Below, in pieces: positions 34,169 through 44,077 of a stretch of 64,000 nucleotides of DNA. Origin of the DNA: an uncultured Verrucomicrobiae bacterium (GTDB taxonomy: Bacteria > Verrucomicrobiota > Verrucomicrobiia > Limisphaerales > AAA164-E04); assembly GCA_951813855.1 (NCBI GenBank), contig OX638380.1:3364876-3428875 (forward strand), written 5' to 3'. The notes under the pieces are model-generated. The model ran no database searches. It had not been told where the DNA came from and worked only from the letters and a program-made list of their open reading frames with translations. Numbering within the stretch: the first letter of the stretch is position 1; each line of letters begins with the position of its first letter. A program made the position numbers and the translations under genes.

Positions 34169-36991
34169 TTAAAGAAAAAGAGATCCAATTGTAAGCTGTT
34201 TTGCGAAAAAAGAGCTGCAGACCACTACTTTTAACCGGTATCTCTCTAGATTGGGAAACTTACGCTTCGCCGACTCTAGCGCATGAAGGAGGCCCGCGTG
34301 GCTTATCTTCGGAACTAAGCCATCCCAGACGGAAGGCGTAAACTCCGCATACTGTATCCCTTCCACTAAATGAGGTCGAGCTTTTTGAAACCAACGATGT
34401 AATGAAGTTGTGTGCGCTCTCTTCTGCCCTCTCTTGCACCCCACGTGGATAGTGTTCCGAATTAGCACATCCGCACTGAATAACACTGCGGGTCCCCGAT
34501 CGAATGAAGAAAACCAATTCGATCCGAACTGTTCAAATAGCAAGTTACGAAGCGATTGAAATTTACTAGAAAACGTCAGGCTCAGTGGCACAATAATTCC
34601 AAATCGACCATCTGAAGAGAGTAGCGAAGCGCTCCGCTCCATAAACCAAGCATAAATATCAGAGCATTTCTCGGTCACAAACCCAGGGGGGGAATATATT
34701 TTGCGAATTTTCTTGGATGAAATGTAGGGTGGATTTCCTAAGACTATGCCAAAACCACCATCATTGACGACTCCGTGAAACTCAACAAACCAGTGGAATG
34801 GTTGATGAGATTTCATCCACTTGTTATAGACGGTATTGTCGTCGACTTTCACTCGATATTCAATCGCGAGATGCCAATTGATTTCTTTTTCCAATGCTCT
34901 GAGCCGTCGATTCAATTCTTGTTTGTATTCAGAGGAAGCCGGGCCGTCGCTATCAATCTGACTCAGACGAAAGGTGTCAATGGATTGCTGGAGTTCAGTG
35001 GCCTTAGCCGAGATCCTTTTCATAGCATCGAACAAATCGAGTTTGCCCGAGAACGCATTCTTTACTTCTTTGTAGCTGGTATAGCCAACCAGCGTATTGC
35101 CGGTGCGGATATTAAAATCAATGTCCGGCAAGGGCTCGATTCCAAAATTTCTGGCTGAGGTATCGGGTTCGACTTGAGCCGCGAGCTTGAGAAACAAGCG
35201 GAGTTTGCAGATCTCAACCGCCTCCTCCATGAGGTCTACACCGTAAAGGTTGTAAAGAATGATACTCTTCAGAATGAAGTAGCGACGATTGGGGTGCGTG
35301 GCTACATTCACCAACACTTTTTGGAAATCCGTATATTTTTCTTGGTGAAGCTTCTCGCCCGACCTCACGTTATCATCAACGAACACCTCCATGCGAACAA
35401 GACATGCTTCATATACTGGCTCCAGAATATTCAGCGCAGCGAAAAGAAAAGCACCGGAACCGCAAGTCGGATCGAGGATAGTGACACGCTTGATTGCGTG
35501 CCAAAATGCCCGGAGTAATTCCGGTCCTTCACAATTCTCGATCACGTCCTGAACAAACTGGCTGATATCGAGATTAAGAGTGATGAGATCGTTAATGTCA
35601 CGTACCTCACCTGTGATAAGTTTGGCGTGTAATTCTTTATAACGCTTGCGACGACCAATGACTTCGGTCCACGTTTCGGTGGGAAATCCGAATTTCTTCA
35701 AGGTTTCTATAGAGCCGTCACCGACTGACTGATGTACCGCTGGTGAATTCGCGCCAGCAGTGATGTCCGGCGGTAACAACTTATCCGTGCCGTGACGCAC
35801 GGTGGCATTGATATAGCGGTCGGGATTGTTTTGCAGCAGATCCCAGACGGTCGTTCCGCCCGGATTTTCGAAAGCGATCCTACATTTGTCACGGGCCGCA
35901 TCGAAAAGAAACGGAAGCACTGTGTTCTTGCCAATGTATTCAGTAACGTCCTCCTTAGTATAGTAAGCTCCCATTTGCTTCTGATTAATGTATTTCTCGA
36001 AAATGTAGCCGAGCACATCGGGATTGATCTCGTTGTCAGCCCGGAGTGGACGTTCGTCCAGATGCCACTGGTATTCATCGAAGTAGTTGAAAATGCGCTC
36101 GAAGGCCGAATCCGGAATCATTATGCTATTGCCATAGCTGCCGGGCTGTTCCAATTCATGAACGTCGAACAGTCCACCGTTTAGGTAGGGAATGCGCCCC
36201 AACAGCTTTTCGAGCTCGGAACTACACTTTCGATCGCCAAGCCCTTCATGAAAAAGGCGAATGAGAAAATAACGGTAAAACGAATAAAACTCATCACTGC
36301 CGTGCTCAGCACGCATAAGGGCTAGCCGATTACGCAGATAATCGCGATCCCCATCGAGGAAACCTTTGCGCTGTATGAAGTATACAAACATCAACCGATT
36401 AAGCATGACCGACGCATACCATTCGCGATCGGTGGGTTCGCTAATTCCGGTAATAAACTTGAGAAATGCTGCATGTTCCTTCTGGAATTGGTCGAAAAAA
36501 CGTTTAGTCACCCGCTCCACATCGAAGCCGACCCGCACACGGTGTGTGACTTCCATCAGCGATATGGATTCTTCTTCATTGAAGGTGAAAGCGATCGCTT
36601 TCAGCTTCTGGAGAAGTGCGTCTCCAGGCTGCGACGCCCAATATGTGTGTTCGCGACAGGCGATAGGTTTGCCTGGCTCGCGTTTAACCCAATGCCAGAT
36701 CTGGTAGGTGTTGGTTGGGTCGGTAAAGACAATGATGTGTTCGTGCGTGGCCTTGGTGACCTGGAATTCGATCTTTCGGCGCTGAGCGTAATCTGGAGGA
36801 GTTTGGCCTGTTGGAGTCGGGCAGTGATAAGCGACCATTCCACGCTTCTCCGCGAGTGCGCAAAGCGATATCAACGAGCCGAACGCTTCAATATTCAATT
36901 GGGCATTATGGTGGTCCCAGCCAAGCTCCTCAGTGAAGAGAACACCGAAGTCAAATTTCTGGAGTAACTGGCGGGCGCGGGCGAGATTCAT
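34169..36991 (-). CDS. Module-1 Eco57I-class N6-adenine DNA methyltransferase (frameshifted near its end)
   Basis: Large adenine-specific methyltransferase of the Eco57I/PglX class. The 940-residue frame shows YYTKEDVTEYI (about 345), SAM-binding motif I LDPTCGSGAFLF (about 505) and catalytic motif IV NPPY (about 752). Normal members continue into a C-terminal recognition domain. Here the frame ends early (FFAKQLTIGSLFL, stop at 34169); adding one T to the coding-strand T6 run restores RKTAYNW and the downstream fragment, for about 1098 residues in all. It lies 15 bases after the helicase gene on the same strand, forming a two-gene operon. It is either a decayed gene, a slippage-controlled one or a sequencing error. 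Confidence 0.85.
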   Translation of the reverse strand: MNLARARQLLQKFDFGVLFTEELGWDHHNAQLNIEAFGSLISLCALAEKRGMVAYHCPTPTGQTPPDYAQRRKIEFQVTKATHEHIIVFTDPTNTYQIWHWVKREPGKPIACREHTYWASQPGDALLQKLKAIAFTFNEEESISLMEVTHRVRVGFDVERVTKRFFDQFQKEHAAFLKFITGISEPTDREWYASVMLNRLMFVYFIQRKGFLDGDRDYLRNRLALMRAEHGSDEFYSFYRYFLIRLFHEGLGDRKCSSELEKLLGRIPYLNGGLFDVHELEQPGSYGNSIMIPDSAFERIFNYFDEYQWHLDERPLRADNEINPDVLGYIFEKYINQKQMGAYYTKEDVTEYIGKNTVLPFLFDAARDKCRIAFENPGGTTVWDLLQNNPDRYINATVRHGTDKLLPPDITAGANSPAVHQSVGDGSIETLKKFGFPTETWTEVIGRRKRYKELHAKLITGEVRDINDLITLNLDISQFVQDVIENCEGPELLRAFWHAIKRVTILDPTCGSGAFLFAALNILEPVYEACLVRMEVFVDDNVRSGEKLHQEKYTDFQKVLVNVATHPNRRYFILKSIILYNLYGVDLMEEAVEICKLRLFLKLAAQVEPDTSARNFGIEPLPDIDFNIRTGNTLVGYTSYKEVKNAFSGKLDLFDAMKRISAKATELQQSIDTFRLSQIDSDGPASSEYKQELNRRLRALEKEINWHLAIEYRVKVDDNTVYNKWMKSHQPFHWFVEFHGVVNDGGFGIVLGNPPYISSKKIRKIYSPPGFVTEKCSDIYAWFMERSASLLSSDGRFGIIVPLSLTFSSKFQSLRNLLFEQFGSNWFSSFDRGPAVLFSADVLIRNTIHVGCKRGQKRAHTTSLHRWFQKARPHLVEGIQYAEFTPSVWDGLVPKISHAGLLHALESAKRKFPNLERYRLKVVVCSSFFAKQLTIGSLFL

Positions 36992-37006
36992 GGCTGTTAC
37001 ATCAAT

Positions 37007-38995
37007 TCAAGTTCTAGAGCTCATTGCTGGTGCCAAGCCCAACGAGCAGATGATCAGGGGTTCGCTTGATTGTTTCTCCTTGTGGACCGAGCACAGACGG
37101 TCATCTTCGCGAAGTGCCATCACAAGCTCTGCCAGATCGTCATCGGCAATTTCGGTGTTAAGTTGGCGGTTTAGCGTATCCGCAGCCAATTGGCGAAGCG
37201 GGAAGCGATAAATTTCCTCGATGGCTTTGGGTAATTGCGGTGACTCCATGAGCGTCCCCTTCACCAGTTCAGCGTAGTGTTTGAGTCGATTGTAAGTGCG
37301 GAAACGGGCACCAGATGAACGTCCCAACTGCCCACCGACCGATTTTTCCTCGGCGGCGATAAGTTCGACTCCCTTCCGCACGAGATCATGGTGATTATCC
37401 TGTCGGATCAACACCGGGGTCTCGGGAGAGCACTCAGCCGCTTTGAGAATCTCGAACTGAGACTCGGTGACTTTCTTACCATCCTTATCAATCCAAGCCA
37501 AAGTATCGTTGCCTTGTACGGTGCGGAGATAAACGAGAGCACCATAAGGCTTCGTATCCGTGACCCGGTGCGGACGGGTGGAATAAACCACTGGCGGAAG
37601 TTTCGGAATGATCCTCTGGAGTTTAGGGAATCGATTGATGGCGTTCTTCCAGATCTGGTAGGCGTAGGATGCCAAATCGACCTCAGTTTCGGTGTCGCCA
37701 TCAAGTACGCCCGACTTTTCGTGATAGAGATTAACAAGATTCTGACTTTCACCTTCATCTTCGAAAAAGGCCTCATCCGTACCTACTACTTCAGCATTCT
37801 CATGGAAACGCATTCGCACGCGCGCCCGCAGACGGATCAAATTTTCCACGCCGTCAGCAGGCAAGAACGAATAGCAGAGGATCTTCTCCGACATCTGTCC
37901 AATGCGGTCCACACGACCTGCTCTCTGAATGAGCCGAATGATGGCCCATGGGAGGTCATAATTCACTACGATGGATGCGTCCTGCAGATTCTGGCCTTCA
38001 CTCAGTACATCCGTCGAGATTAGCACCCGAAGCTCTTGATCAAGGGGAGTCCAATCACGTTTCTGGTTGCTCACTGGACTAAATCGCCAAGCGTACTCCG
38101 TGGGATTTTTGTCACCGCCAGTAACCCCAGCAAGATGCTGCAAACCTCGGACTCTAAGTTGCGCCTCAAGATATCGCACTGTGTCGGCGAACTGTGTAAA
38201 GACAATAATTTTGTTATTCGGATGCTGCTTCGAAAGGAGGGCAAACAACGCCTCGAGTTTGGCGTCGGTCTCCGGTTTCCAATCACCGCAACGACGCAGG
38301 ACATTCAACAAATTGATAGCATCCGCTTTCATGTCCGTGCCCAATGACGGCACGAACAAGTCGGGTCGAAGCCACTTGAACCGGTTCTTGAATTTAGTAA
38401 AGTATTGCCCGTAGATCTCAGCGGCTCGCTTCTTGAAAGCGGCGTCGGTACGTAGATCGGGTCTTTTTGAAGGCTTAAGTTCGGTATCGTCGTTCTCGTC
38501 AACCAGTTCCGCACAGGCATTCTCGTCATCAATGTCCTCGTCGTAGGTGCCAGTATTGAAAAATCCCCAATCTTGGGTGCCTATTGGAAGCAACAAATTC
38601 TTTTCAATGGCGTGAAGGAAAATATAGTTGCGGAGAATGTGACGTTCGATGGACAGTAGGAATGCATATCCGCTGCTTTCCAATCGTTTGAACAGGTTCG
38701 TCCGGCAAAATCCCATAAGGCGTTTCCCGGCACGGGATAGGTCTTTCAACACCTTAGCTTCGACGGAAGAAGGTGGCTGGTGTGGTGTGACTATGACGTA
38801 GTTTGCTAGGCCGTACCTCGGCAGTTTGAGGGCGTTGATGGCGGTGACGACGTCGATAGCGTAGAGATGTGCGTATTGGTCGGTTGGTTCACGGTCGTCG
38901 ATTTTGAATTTTATTGTTTTTGGTGCTCGCTCGGGAAAGTAAGAGCGTGTACCATCTTCAAATGTAAGAAACTTGCGTCCGTTGGCCGGGGTCAA
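37007..38995 (-). CDS. C-terminal part of module-1 PLD/SF2 helicase (frameshifted)
   Basis: Continuation of the helicase that starts at 40403. It contains the second RecA-like domain: [37 protein letters not shown] and the arginine-finger motif [14 protein letters not shown], followed by a family-specific C-terminal region. The apparent TTG start is internal. Aligned with the other half, ASIDP continues as [12 protein letters not shown] if one C is removed from the CCCC run (38988-38991 on the plus strand). The combined protein would be about 1130 residues, matching the intact 1125-residue homologue of module 2. Confidence 0.85.
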   Translation of the reverse strand: MTPANGRKFLTFEDGTRSYFPERAPKTIKFKIDDREPTDQYAHLYAIDVVTAINALKLPRYGLANYVIVTPHQPPSSVEAKVLKDLSRAGKRLMGFCRTNLFKRLESSGYAFLLSIERHILRNYIFLHAIEKNLLLPIGTQDWGFFNTGTYDEDIDDENACAELVDENDDTELKPSKRPDLRTDAAFKKRAAEIYGQYFTKFKNRFKWLRPDLFVPSLGTDMKADAINLLNVLRRCGDWKPETDAKLEALFALLSKQHPNNKIIVFTQFADTVRYLEAQLRVRGLQHLAGVTGGDKNPTEYAWRFSPVSNQKRDWTPLDQELRVLISTDVLSEGQNLQDASIVVNYDLPWAIIRLIQRAGRVDRIGQMSEKILCYSFLPADGVENLIRLRARVRMRFHENAEVVGTDEAFFEDEGESQNLVNLYHEKSGVLDGDTETEVDLASYAYQIWKNAINRFPKLQRIIPKLPPVVYSTRPHRVTDTKPYGALVYLRTVQGNDTLAWIDKDGKKVTESQFEILKAAECSPETPVLIRQDNHHDLVRKGVELIAAEEKSVGGQLGRSSGARFRTYNRLKHYAELVKGTLMESPQLPKAIEEIYRFPLRQLAADTLNRQLNTEIADDDLAELVMALREDDRLCSVHKEKQSSEPLIICSLGLAPAMSSRT

Positions 38996-40403
38996 TCGAG
39001 GCGTAATTTTGCTGGATAAAGCTTCCGGTTCGGCGTACCATGTAAAGTCGCATTAGTTCGCGCCAATCGTCTGCGTATTCACTTTTCTCAAAAGCGGCTA
39101 GCGAACGCACTGAACACTGATATCGTTGGATGAATTCGGTTTCACCAAGATCCTTTAGAAGTCGCTCTGGACGAATTCCCAATTCCTTATCCTCGGGTAC
39201 GAACAATCGGAGCTGGTTTGATAAGTCGACGTAAGTCTTATTATACGGGGTAGCGGAAAGCAGAATACACTTGCTCTCATTCTTATGGATATACTCTTGG
39301 ATGGCACGATAGCGTTTGCCCTCGCGGTTGCGGAGATTCTGGCTCTCGTCGATGAGTACGACCCGATAGCGTCTGAACTTGGGTAGTTTGCGCTGGACTT
39401 GCGTTATCGACAGTATCTTAGCCAGCAGCCGATACTCTACAACGTAGTCATCCCACATCTTCACAAGATTCTTCGGGCAAATAATGAGTGTTTCTGTGAG
39501 ATGATCTTCCTGGAAAATCTTTGCGAGTGCTGTTGCCATCAGCGTCTTGCCTAGCCCGACGACATCGCCGATAAGTACGCCATTACGCTTGTTGAGATGA
39601 TGGGCGGCGATCTTGACCGCGGCCACCTGATAGTCGAACAGACGTTGACCAAACTCAGGAGGTATTTGGAACTCGGCAAGGCCTGCACGGGCTTCCTGAG
39701 CCAAATGGTAGGCAATCTTTACGTAGATGTGGTATGGTGGTAGTTGCACTTCGCGCGCCCAGCTTTCTTCAATGACCTGTACCAAATCGTCGGAAATATC
39801 TACACACCAACGTTCATTCCAGCGGTCATCGAACCACTTGGCGAGTTTTGTATTCGCATCGTGGTCAAGAACATCCACGTTGAGTTCGCCTTGATCTGAA
39901 AGGCCGGAAAGCGTCAGGTTGCTGCTTCCAAGATAACCGACTATTGGGTTTATGGGGTCATTTCGAAACAGCAGATACAATTTGGCGTGAAGCGGATGAT
40001 GCATGAACAGTCTAACGATCAGCTTTCCTGATTTGATCTGAACAGCCAATCGTCGCAATCCCGCCTCGTCGGCGTTATTTGGCACGCCAAACGTCAATTG
40101 CGTGCGGAATTCTTCAGCTAACTTCCGCTTCAGTCGCAACGCGGTCTGATTATCGAGTTGGTCTTGGCTCCCAGATTGGCTGAATGCTGAGCGAAGGTCG
40201 TCTTGCGGCAGGCGCTGCATTCCAATGAGTAACCGACATTGCTGTCCTGCTCCACCAGACCACTGTTCGATTAGATCGTCTATCGCCCTCCAACCCCGCA
40301 GATTGAAATACCCGACGCAGAAATCTGCATGAGCGGCGAGTTCAAGTGTCTGTCGCAGCTCTGGGAGAAGTGACTGTTCAATGTTGTCGAAAATACGTGG
40401 CAT
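38958..40403 (-). CDS. N-terminal part of module-1 PLD-nuclease/SF2 helicase
   Basis: First half of a nuclease-helicase. Residues about 1-215 form a PLD/HKD nuclease-like domain with HAKLYLLF (about 138) and the following GSSNLTLSG. From about 280 a SNF2-like SF2 helicase begins: [19 protein letters not shown] (Walker A, about 286), [12 protein letters not shown] (about 349) and [10 protein letters not shown]. The frame runs into a stop after [11 protein letters not shown] because of a one-base insertion in a C4 run; the next frame then carries the rest. It is the first gene of module 1, directly before the methyltransferase. The predicted role is DNA translocation and cleavage in restriction. 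Confidence 0.87.
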   Translation of the reverse strand: MPRIFDNIEQSLLPELRQTLELAAHADFCVGYFNLRGWRAIDDLIEQWSGGAGQQCRLLIGMQRLPQDDLRSAFSQSGSQDQLDNQTALRLKRKLAEEFRTQLTFGVPNNADEAGLRRLAVQIKSGKLIVRLFMHHPLHAKLYLLFRNDPINPIVGYLGSSNLTLSGLSDQGELNVDVLDHDANTKLAKWFDDRWNERWCVDISDDLVQVIEESWAREVQLPPYHIYVKIAYHLAQEARAGLAEFQIPPEFGQRLFDYQVAAVKIAAHHLNKRNGVLIGDVVGLGKTLMATALAKIFQEDHLTETLIICPKNLVKMWDDYVVEYRLLAKILSITQVQRKLPKFRRYRVVLIDESQNLRNREGKRYRAIQEYIHKNESKCILLSATPYNKTYVDLSNQLRLFVPEDKELGIRPERLLKDLGETEFIQRYQCSVRSLAAFEKSEYADDWRELMRLYMVRRTGSFIQQNYASIDPGQRTQVSYI

Positions 40404-40615
40404 TATTCTTCCAATCGTTCATTCGGCAATGGATGAAATCGTCTCGACGCTTTCCGTTTATCCAAAGCCTTCAGCCAAATACAACCGCCATAGCCATCAC
40501 TACAACTACCGGTCGACCGCACTAGGCCGCCGCGGCTAGCTTGGCGCAGGCAAAATTGATTATCGGCTAATTCCATCCCTAGCCTCTGATTTCTCACCCA
40601 TGAGTTGGACTTCAA
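40403..40615 (-). CDS. Possible small ORF coupled to the module-1 helicase
   Basis: A 70-residue frame whose TAA stop overlaps the ATG of the helicase (TAATG), an arrangement typical of translational coupling. The sequence (for example [16 protein letters not shown]) has no recognisable motif, is Arg/Ser/Gly-rich and could be a chance frame. No homologue precedes the module-2 helicase, where an insertion sequence sits instead. Weak support only. Confidence 0.22.
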   Translation of the reverse strand: MKSNSWVRNQRLGMELADNQFCLRQASRGGLVRSTGSCSDGYGGCIWLKALDKRKASRRFHPLPNERLEE

Positions 40616-40738
40616 CGAACCCTCAATCTAATTCCGATTGGAAAATAATACAAGCCTAACAAAGGAAAGCGACGGACAACTCGAAGGCAATCGATTGCGA
40701 AATTGAAGACGAAAGACCATACCATGTCATAAGTTGGG

Positions 40739-41563
40739 CTATTGAGCGATGATTTTTCTGATGGCGATCAGTTGGCGTAGCAACGAGGGCAGATCTTTGA
40801 GAAAGATCATATTAGGGCCGTCGCTAAGAGCTTGCTCCGGATCAGGATGAGTTTCGATGAACACGCCGTTGGCACCTGCTGCGACGGCTGCCTTGGCCAA
40901 CACAGAGGCGTATTCTCTTTGTCCGCTTGACCGGTCGCCGCCGGCACCTGGTAATTGAACCGAGTGGGTAGCGTCGAAAACTACCGGACAGCCGTTTTCC
41001 TGCATGATCGGAATGGAGCGCAGGTCGGCGACCAAATTGTGGTATCCGAAAGTGGTCCCCCGTTCCGTTAATAGGATTTGGCGATTACCGAAATCATGCA
41101 GCTTTTGCACCACGTTCTTCATTTCTTTGGGGGAAGCGAACGTTCCTTTTTTCACGTTCACGATTTTTCGGGTAGCCGCCGCCGCCTGAAGCAAATCTGT
41201 TTGCCGGGAGAGGTTTGCCGGGATTTGAATGACGTCGATCAAGGACTCGACCTGTTGGGCTTCTTCGACCTGATGGATGTCCGTGAGTAGAGGGAGTCCG
41301 TGCTTTTCCTTCACCTTTTCCAGAATGGCCAACCCGGCCTCCAGTCCCGGCCCGCGAAAGGAGCGAGCCGAACTGCGATTGGCCTTATCGAAGCTGGCCT
41401 TGAAAATATACCGGATATCGAGGTCGTCGCACACCTTGGCCAAATTGCCCGATATTTCGAGGCAAAGCGCTTCGTTTTCGATCACGCAAGGACCGGCGAT
41501 TAGAAAGAGACGGGATCCGTCGCTTAGTTCCTGCCAGAGATTGGGATGGGGATGCGTAGCCAT
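40739..41563 (-). CDS. kdsA: 3-deoxy-8-phosphooctulonate (Kdo-8-P) synthase, copy A
   Basis: Condenses PEP with arabinose-5-phosphate to make Kdo-8-P for LPS inner core, indicating a Gram-negative envelope. The 274 residues are full length with LIAGPCVIEN (about 22-31), FKASFDKANRSSARSFRG (about 54-71), and LTERGTTFGYHNLVADLR. It is one of two nearly identical copies in the window (the other at 48773-49594), inside a duplicated kdsA-galE block. Its last codons (IIAQ) differ from copy B (IIG) because the duplication boundary lies a few codons from the stop. Both copies appear functional. Confidence 0.95.
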   Translation of the reverse strand: MATHPHPNLWQELSDGSRLFLIAGPCVIENEALCLEISGNLAKVCDDLDIRYIFKASFDKANRSSARSFRGPGLEAGLAILEKVKEKHGLPLLTDIHQVEEAQQVESLIDVIQIPANLSRQTDLLQAAAATRKIVNVKKGTFASPKEMKNVVQKLHDFGNRQILLTERGTTFGYHNLVADLRSIPIMQENGCPVVFDATHSVQLPGAGGDRSSGQREYASVLAKAAVAAGANGVFIETHPDPEQALSDGPNMIFLKDLPSLLRQLIAIRKIIAQ

Positions 41564-43089
41564 GGACTAATCGGCGTAAATTGAATCACGGGTTTAATCG
41601 TATAGCTTGTCTGACGCTTCGGGAAACGGAATGCGTTGGGGTGATCGATCGGGACGGATAACTGGACCTGGATGGCGTTGCGGTTCGTGTATCGATTTTC
41701 GGCAATGCGGCTTGGTCCAAGATTAGGGGCGGTCGTCGTAACCCTTGGGGTGGTTCTTATGCCATAACCAGGCGGTTTCGACGATGCGTTCGATGTTGGT
41801 AAAGGTCGGCTGCCAGTTCTGGTCGGCGAGAGCGGCAGAGGGGGCGGCAACCAGTTCGGGCGGATCCCCTGGTCTGCGGGGGCGTTTTCGGGAAGCGATT
41901 TTTGTGCCCGTGACCGTTTTGCATGCCGCCAGTATTTCCAAAACGGAATGCCCCTTTCCGGTTCCCAGGTTGTGGACGCCTTCCAAGTCGGACAGTCCTG
42001 CCAGCACATGGGAACTGGCCAAATCCTTCACGTGGATGTAATCGCGAACGCAAGTGCCGTCCGGAGTGGGGTAATCGGTTCCGTAGACTTCGCAACGGTC
42101 GCTTTGCCCCAGCACCACGTTCAACAGATTGGGAATCAAATGAGTTTCCGGCTGATGGTCTTCGCCGTAGCGGTCGGTGGCTCCACAGGCGTTGAAGTAG
42201 CGGAACGAGACAAAATGAAGACCATGAACCTCCCGGTACCATCGGAGGATTCTCTCGAACAGAAGCTTGGATTCGCCGTAAGGGTTGATCGGATTTAAGG
42301 GAGCCGATTCGGTGATGGGCAGCTGGTCGGGGATTCCGTAAACGGAGCAGGTAGAACTGAATACGATTTTCCGGACTCCGGAACGAACGCAGGCTTCCAA
42401 CAGATTCAGACCGTTGGCGACGTTGTTTTCGAAATAACGCCCCGGACGTTCCATGGATTCGTTAACCAGCGCCGATGCCGCGAAATGGGTTACGATCTCC
42501 GGTTTTTCCTGGCGGAGAATGCTTTCGATTCGTTCCGCTTGGCTGAGACAAGCCTTGATGAATTGTGCGTCGGGATGGACGGCCGCCCCGATGACCTTTG
42601 CTCAGATTATCGACTACGGTGACCTGATGGCCTTGTTCGACCCATTCCTGTACGCAGGCGGAACCGATATAACCGGCTCCGCCGGTGACCAGAACCTTCA
42701 TGAGAGTCGGTGCAGTCTACCGACAGGAAAGGAAACCGCCTGTCGGAACGGCTGATGGGGCGGGGCTTAATTCACGGATTTGATTGAGAGACGACTGATT
42801 GGGCTGATTATCCGGGAATTTGCCAAACTCTGGCCGGAACGCAAGTTATGCCGGTCGGCATTATTTCGCAACCAGGCAGAATGGCCGGGAGGATTGAATG
42901 CCGAGGGTTGTTGATTGGTCGGCAATGGGGTTTGTTTCTAATCGGGGCGATCAGATCATTGATCGCAGGGGTTGCTACCTATCCTTCCATCAACCGGTTG
43001 CTCTGTAGCATGGATCTTTATTTCCCAACAGTTCCCGGCTTAGTTTGTCGCAGGGAGCTTGTGTCCTATCTGGGCCTCCGGGAATCCAC
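40747..43089. repeat. Direct segmental duplication, copy A (kdsA-galE)
   Basis: This 2.34-kb block matches 48779-51121 in the same orientation; both ends keep the same 8032-base offset. It starts at gatgatttttctgatgg inside the 3' end of kdsA and ends at gggcctccgggaatc upstream of galE, beyond which the copies differ completely. Scattered, mostly silent differences show they are real diverged copies and not an assembly duplicate. The pair flanks a 5.7-kb segment with the SWIM/SNF2 genes. Confidence 0.9.
41723..42701 (-). pseudogene. galE: UDP-glucose 4-epimerase, copy A, broken by a +1 frameshift
   Basis: Copy of the intact galE at 49754-50731. The N-terminal part (42701 down to about 42590) carries the NAD-binding [14 protein letters not shown]. 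Then a CCCC run at 42586-42589 (plus strand), against CCC in copy B, shifts the frame after SKGHR and leads to a stop at 42462. The rest, with SSTCSVYG and YGESKLLFE, is open from 42454 downstream. Apart from that base the copies agree closely, so the break is recent or a sequencing error. The epimerase interconverts UDP-glucose and UDP-galactose for surface polysaccharide. Confidence 0.85.
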
Positions 43090-43206
43090 TCCTACACCAC
43101 CAAATGGTACACAAGCGTTTTCGGATGTTGTCTTTCTAAGTTTCGGATTAAGAAAGTCAGAAAGCGGGAAGCAGCCGGTCTTTTTTTCAGGAAGGCTTCG
43201 TTTCGA
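42702..43206. other. Region upstream of galE copy A
   Basis: About 500 bases; the first 390 belong to the duplicated block and match 50732-51121. No gene is evident. It presumably contains the galE-kdsA promoter, which both copies share, but I could not place one with confidence. Confidence 0.45.
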
Positions 43207-44067
43207 TCAGTACTCCTGTTCGGGTGGCTCCGGTAGGCTTTTAGCGATTCTCTCGTAAACTTCGGACATGGTTTCGAGGAACGAATGGTGACGGTTCCAG
43301 AATTCCGGATAGTCGCCTTCGCGCCGCAAGAGGAGCGCGGATAAAGGAAGGGGTTGGAGTTCTGAGGCGGACGTCGCCGGCAGAGACTTGCCGTGCCAGA
43401 ACGCTCGCAAGTCCGAAGCGGATTGGGCGAGAGCGCAGGTTTCGACCTTCGGATAGGAAGGCTGCTCGGCAGAGATGGCGAGATCCGGTTCCTGCTCGGA
43501 AACCGCTTCCTGGAGCGCCGCCCCGAACGGCGATTGTTGGAGCGCCTGGAGCAGTGTTTTGCGTTTCATGCCGCGCAATTCGAACAGCACCAGGGGATCG
43601 CGGTCCAGCAGCGCAGCGACCCGGTAGTAGGCGCCGGCCACGTGCTTGCAGGGATTCGCCCAGTCCGGGCACGAGCAATTCGATTTGATTTCCTTCGGGT
43701 TTTTGGGCAGCAAGCCGACTTTAGTGTCTTGGAATGCCTCCTCGATTGTTGGCGGTACTTCGCCGAGAATCAGGTGGGTAACCCAGTCCGCGTTCGATCC
43801 CAGTTTCTCGAGGATGTTCGTCCATTTTGCTTTTTCGATTCTCGTGAATTGAATTTGGACATTGTAATAGGGGGTCTTGTAAACGCCGAAGTAGGGATTG
43901 ATGTTACCCCTCATCCGTGCGGTGACTTTGTTCAGATTCATTCCGAATTCGACCACCCGGCTATCGCCTGAATAGCTCCGGCCCCTTTCCAAACGCCCCG
44001 TATCCATGACGGCGCTGAGCGCTTCCAGGAATATCTCGCCCCACCAGGTTTTAGTTCGATCTGCCAC
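43207..44067 (-). CDS. SWIM zinc-finger protein
   Basis: 286-residue protein with a SWIM zinc motif CSCPDWANPCKHVAG (CxC...CxH, about residues 132-146). The N-terminus (MADRTKTWWGEIFLEAL) is typical of the bacterial SWIM proteins encoded next to HepA/SNF2-type helicases. SWIM domains bind DNA or proteins. It lies only 10 bases after the SNF2 helicase gene on the same strand, so the two are almost certainly one transcription unit and probably one complex. Its biological role is not established; repair or defence has been suggested for such pairs. Confidence 0.87.
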   Translation of the reverse strand: MADRTKTWWGEIFLEALSAVMDTGRLERGRSYSGDSRVVEFGMNLNKVTARMRGNINPYFGVYKTPYYNVQIQFTRIEKAKWTNILEKLGSNADWVTHLILGEVPPTIEEAFQDTKVGLLPKNPKEIKSNCSCPDWANPCKHVAGAYYRVAALLDRDPLVLFELRGMKRKTLLQALQQSPFGAALQEAVSEQEPDLAISAEQPSYPKVETCALAQSASDLRAFWHGKSLPATSASELQPLPLSALLLRREGDYPEFWNRHHSFLETMSEVYERIAKSLPEPPEQEY

Positions 44068-44077
44068 GATTTGCCTT

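Noticed and set aside
33696..40403. Complete BREX or DISARM locus
   Set aside because: Only a methyltransferase and a PLD-helicase are present; brxA/B/C/Z, pglZ, drmA and drmB type genes are absent on both sides.
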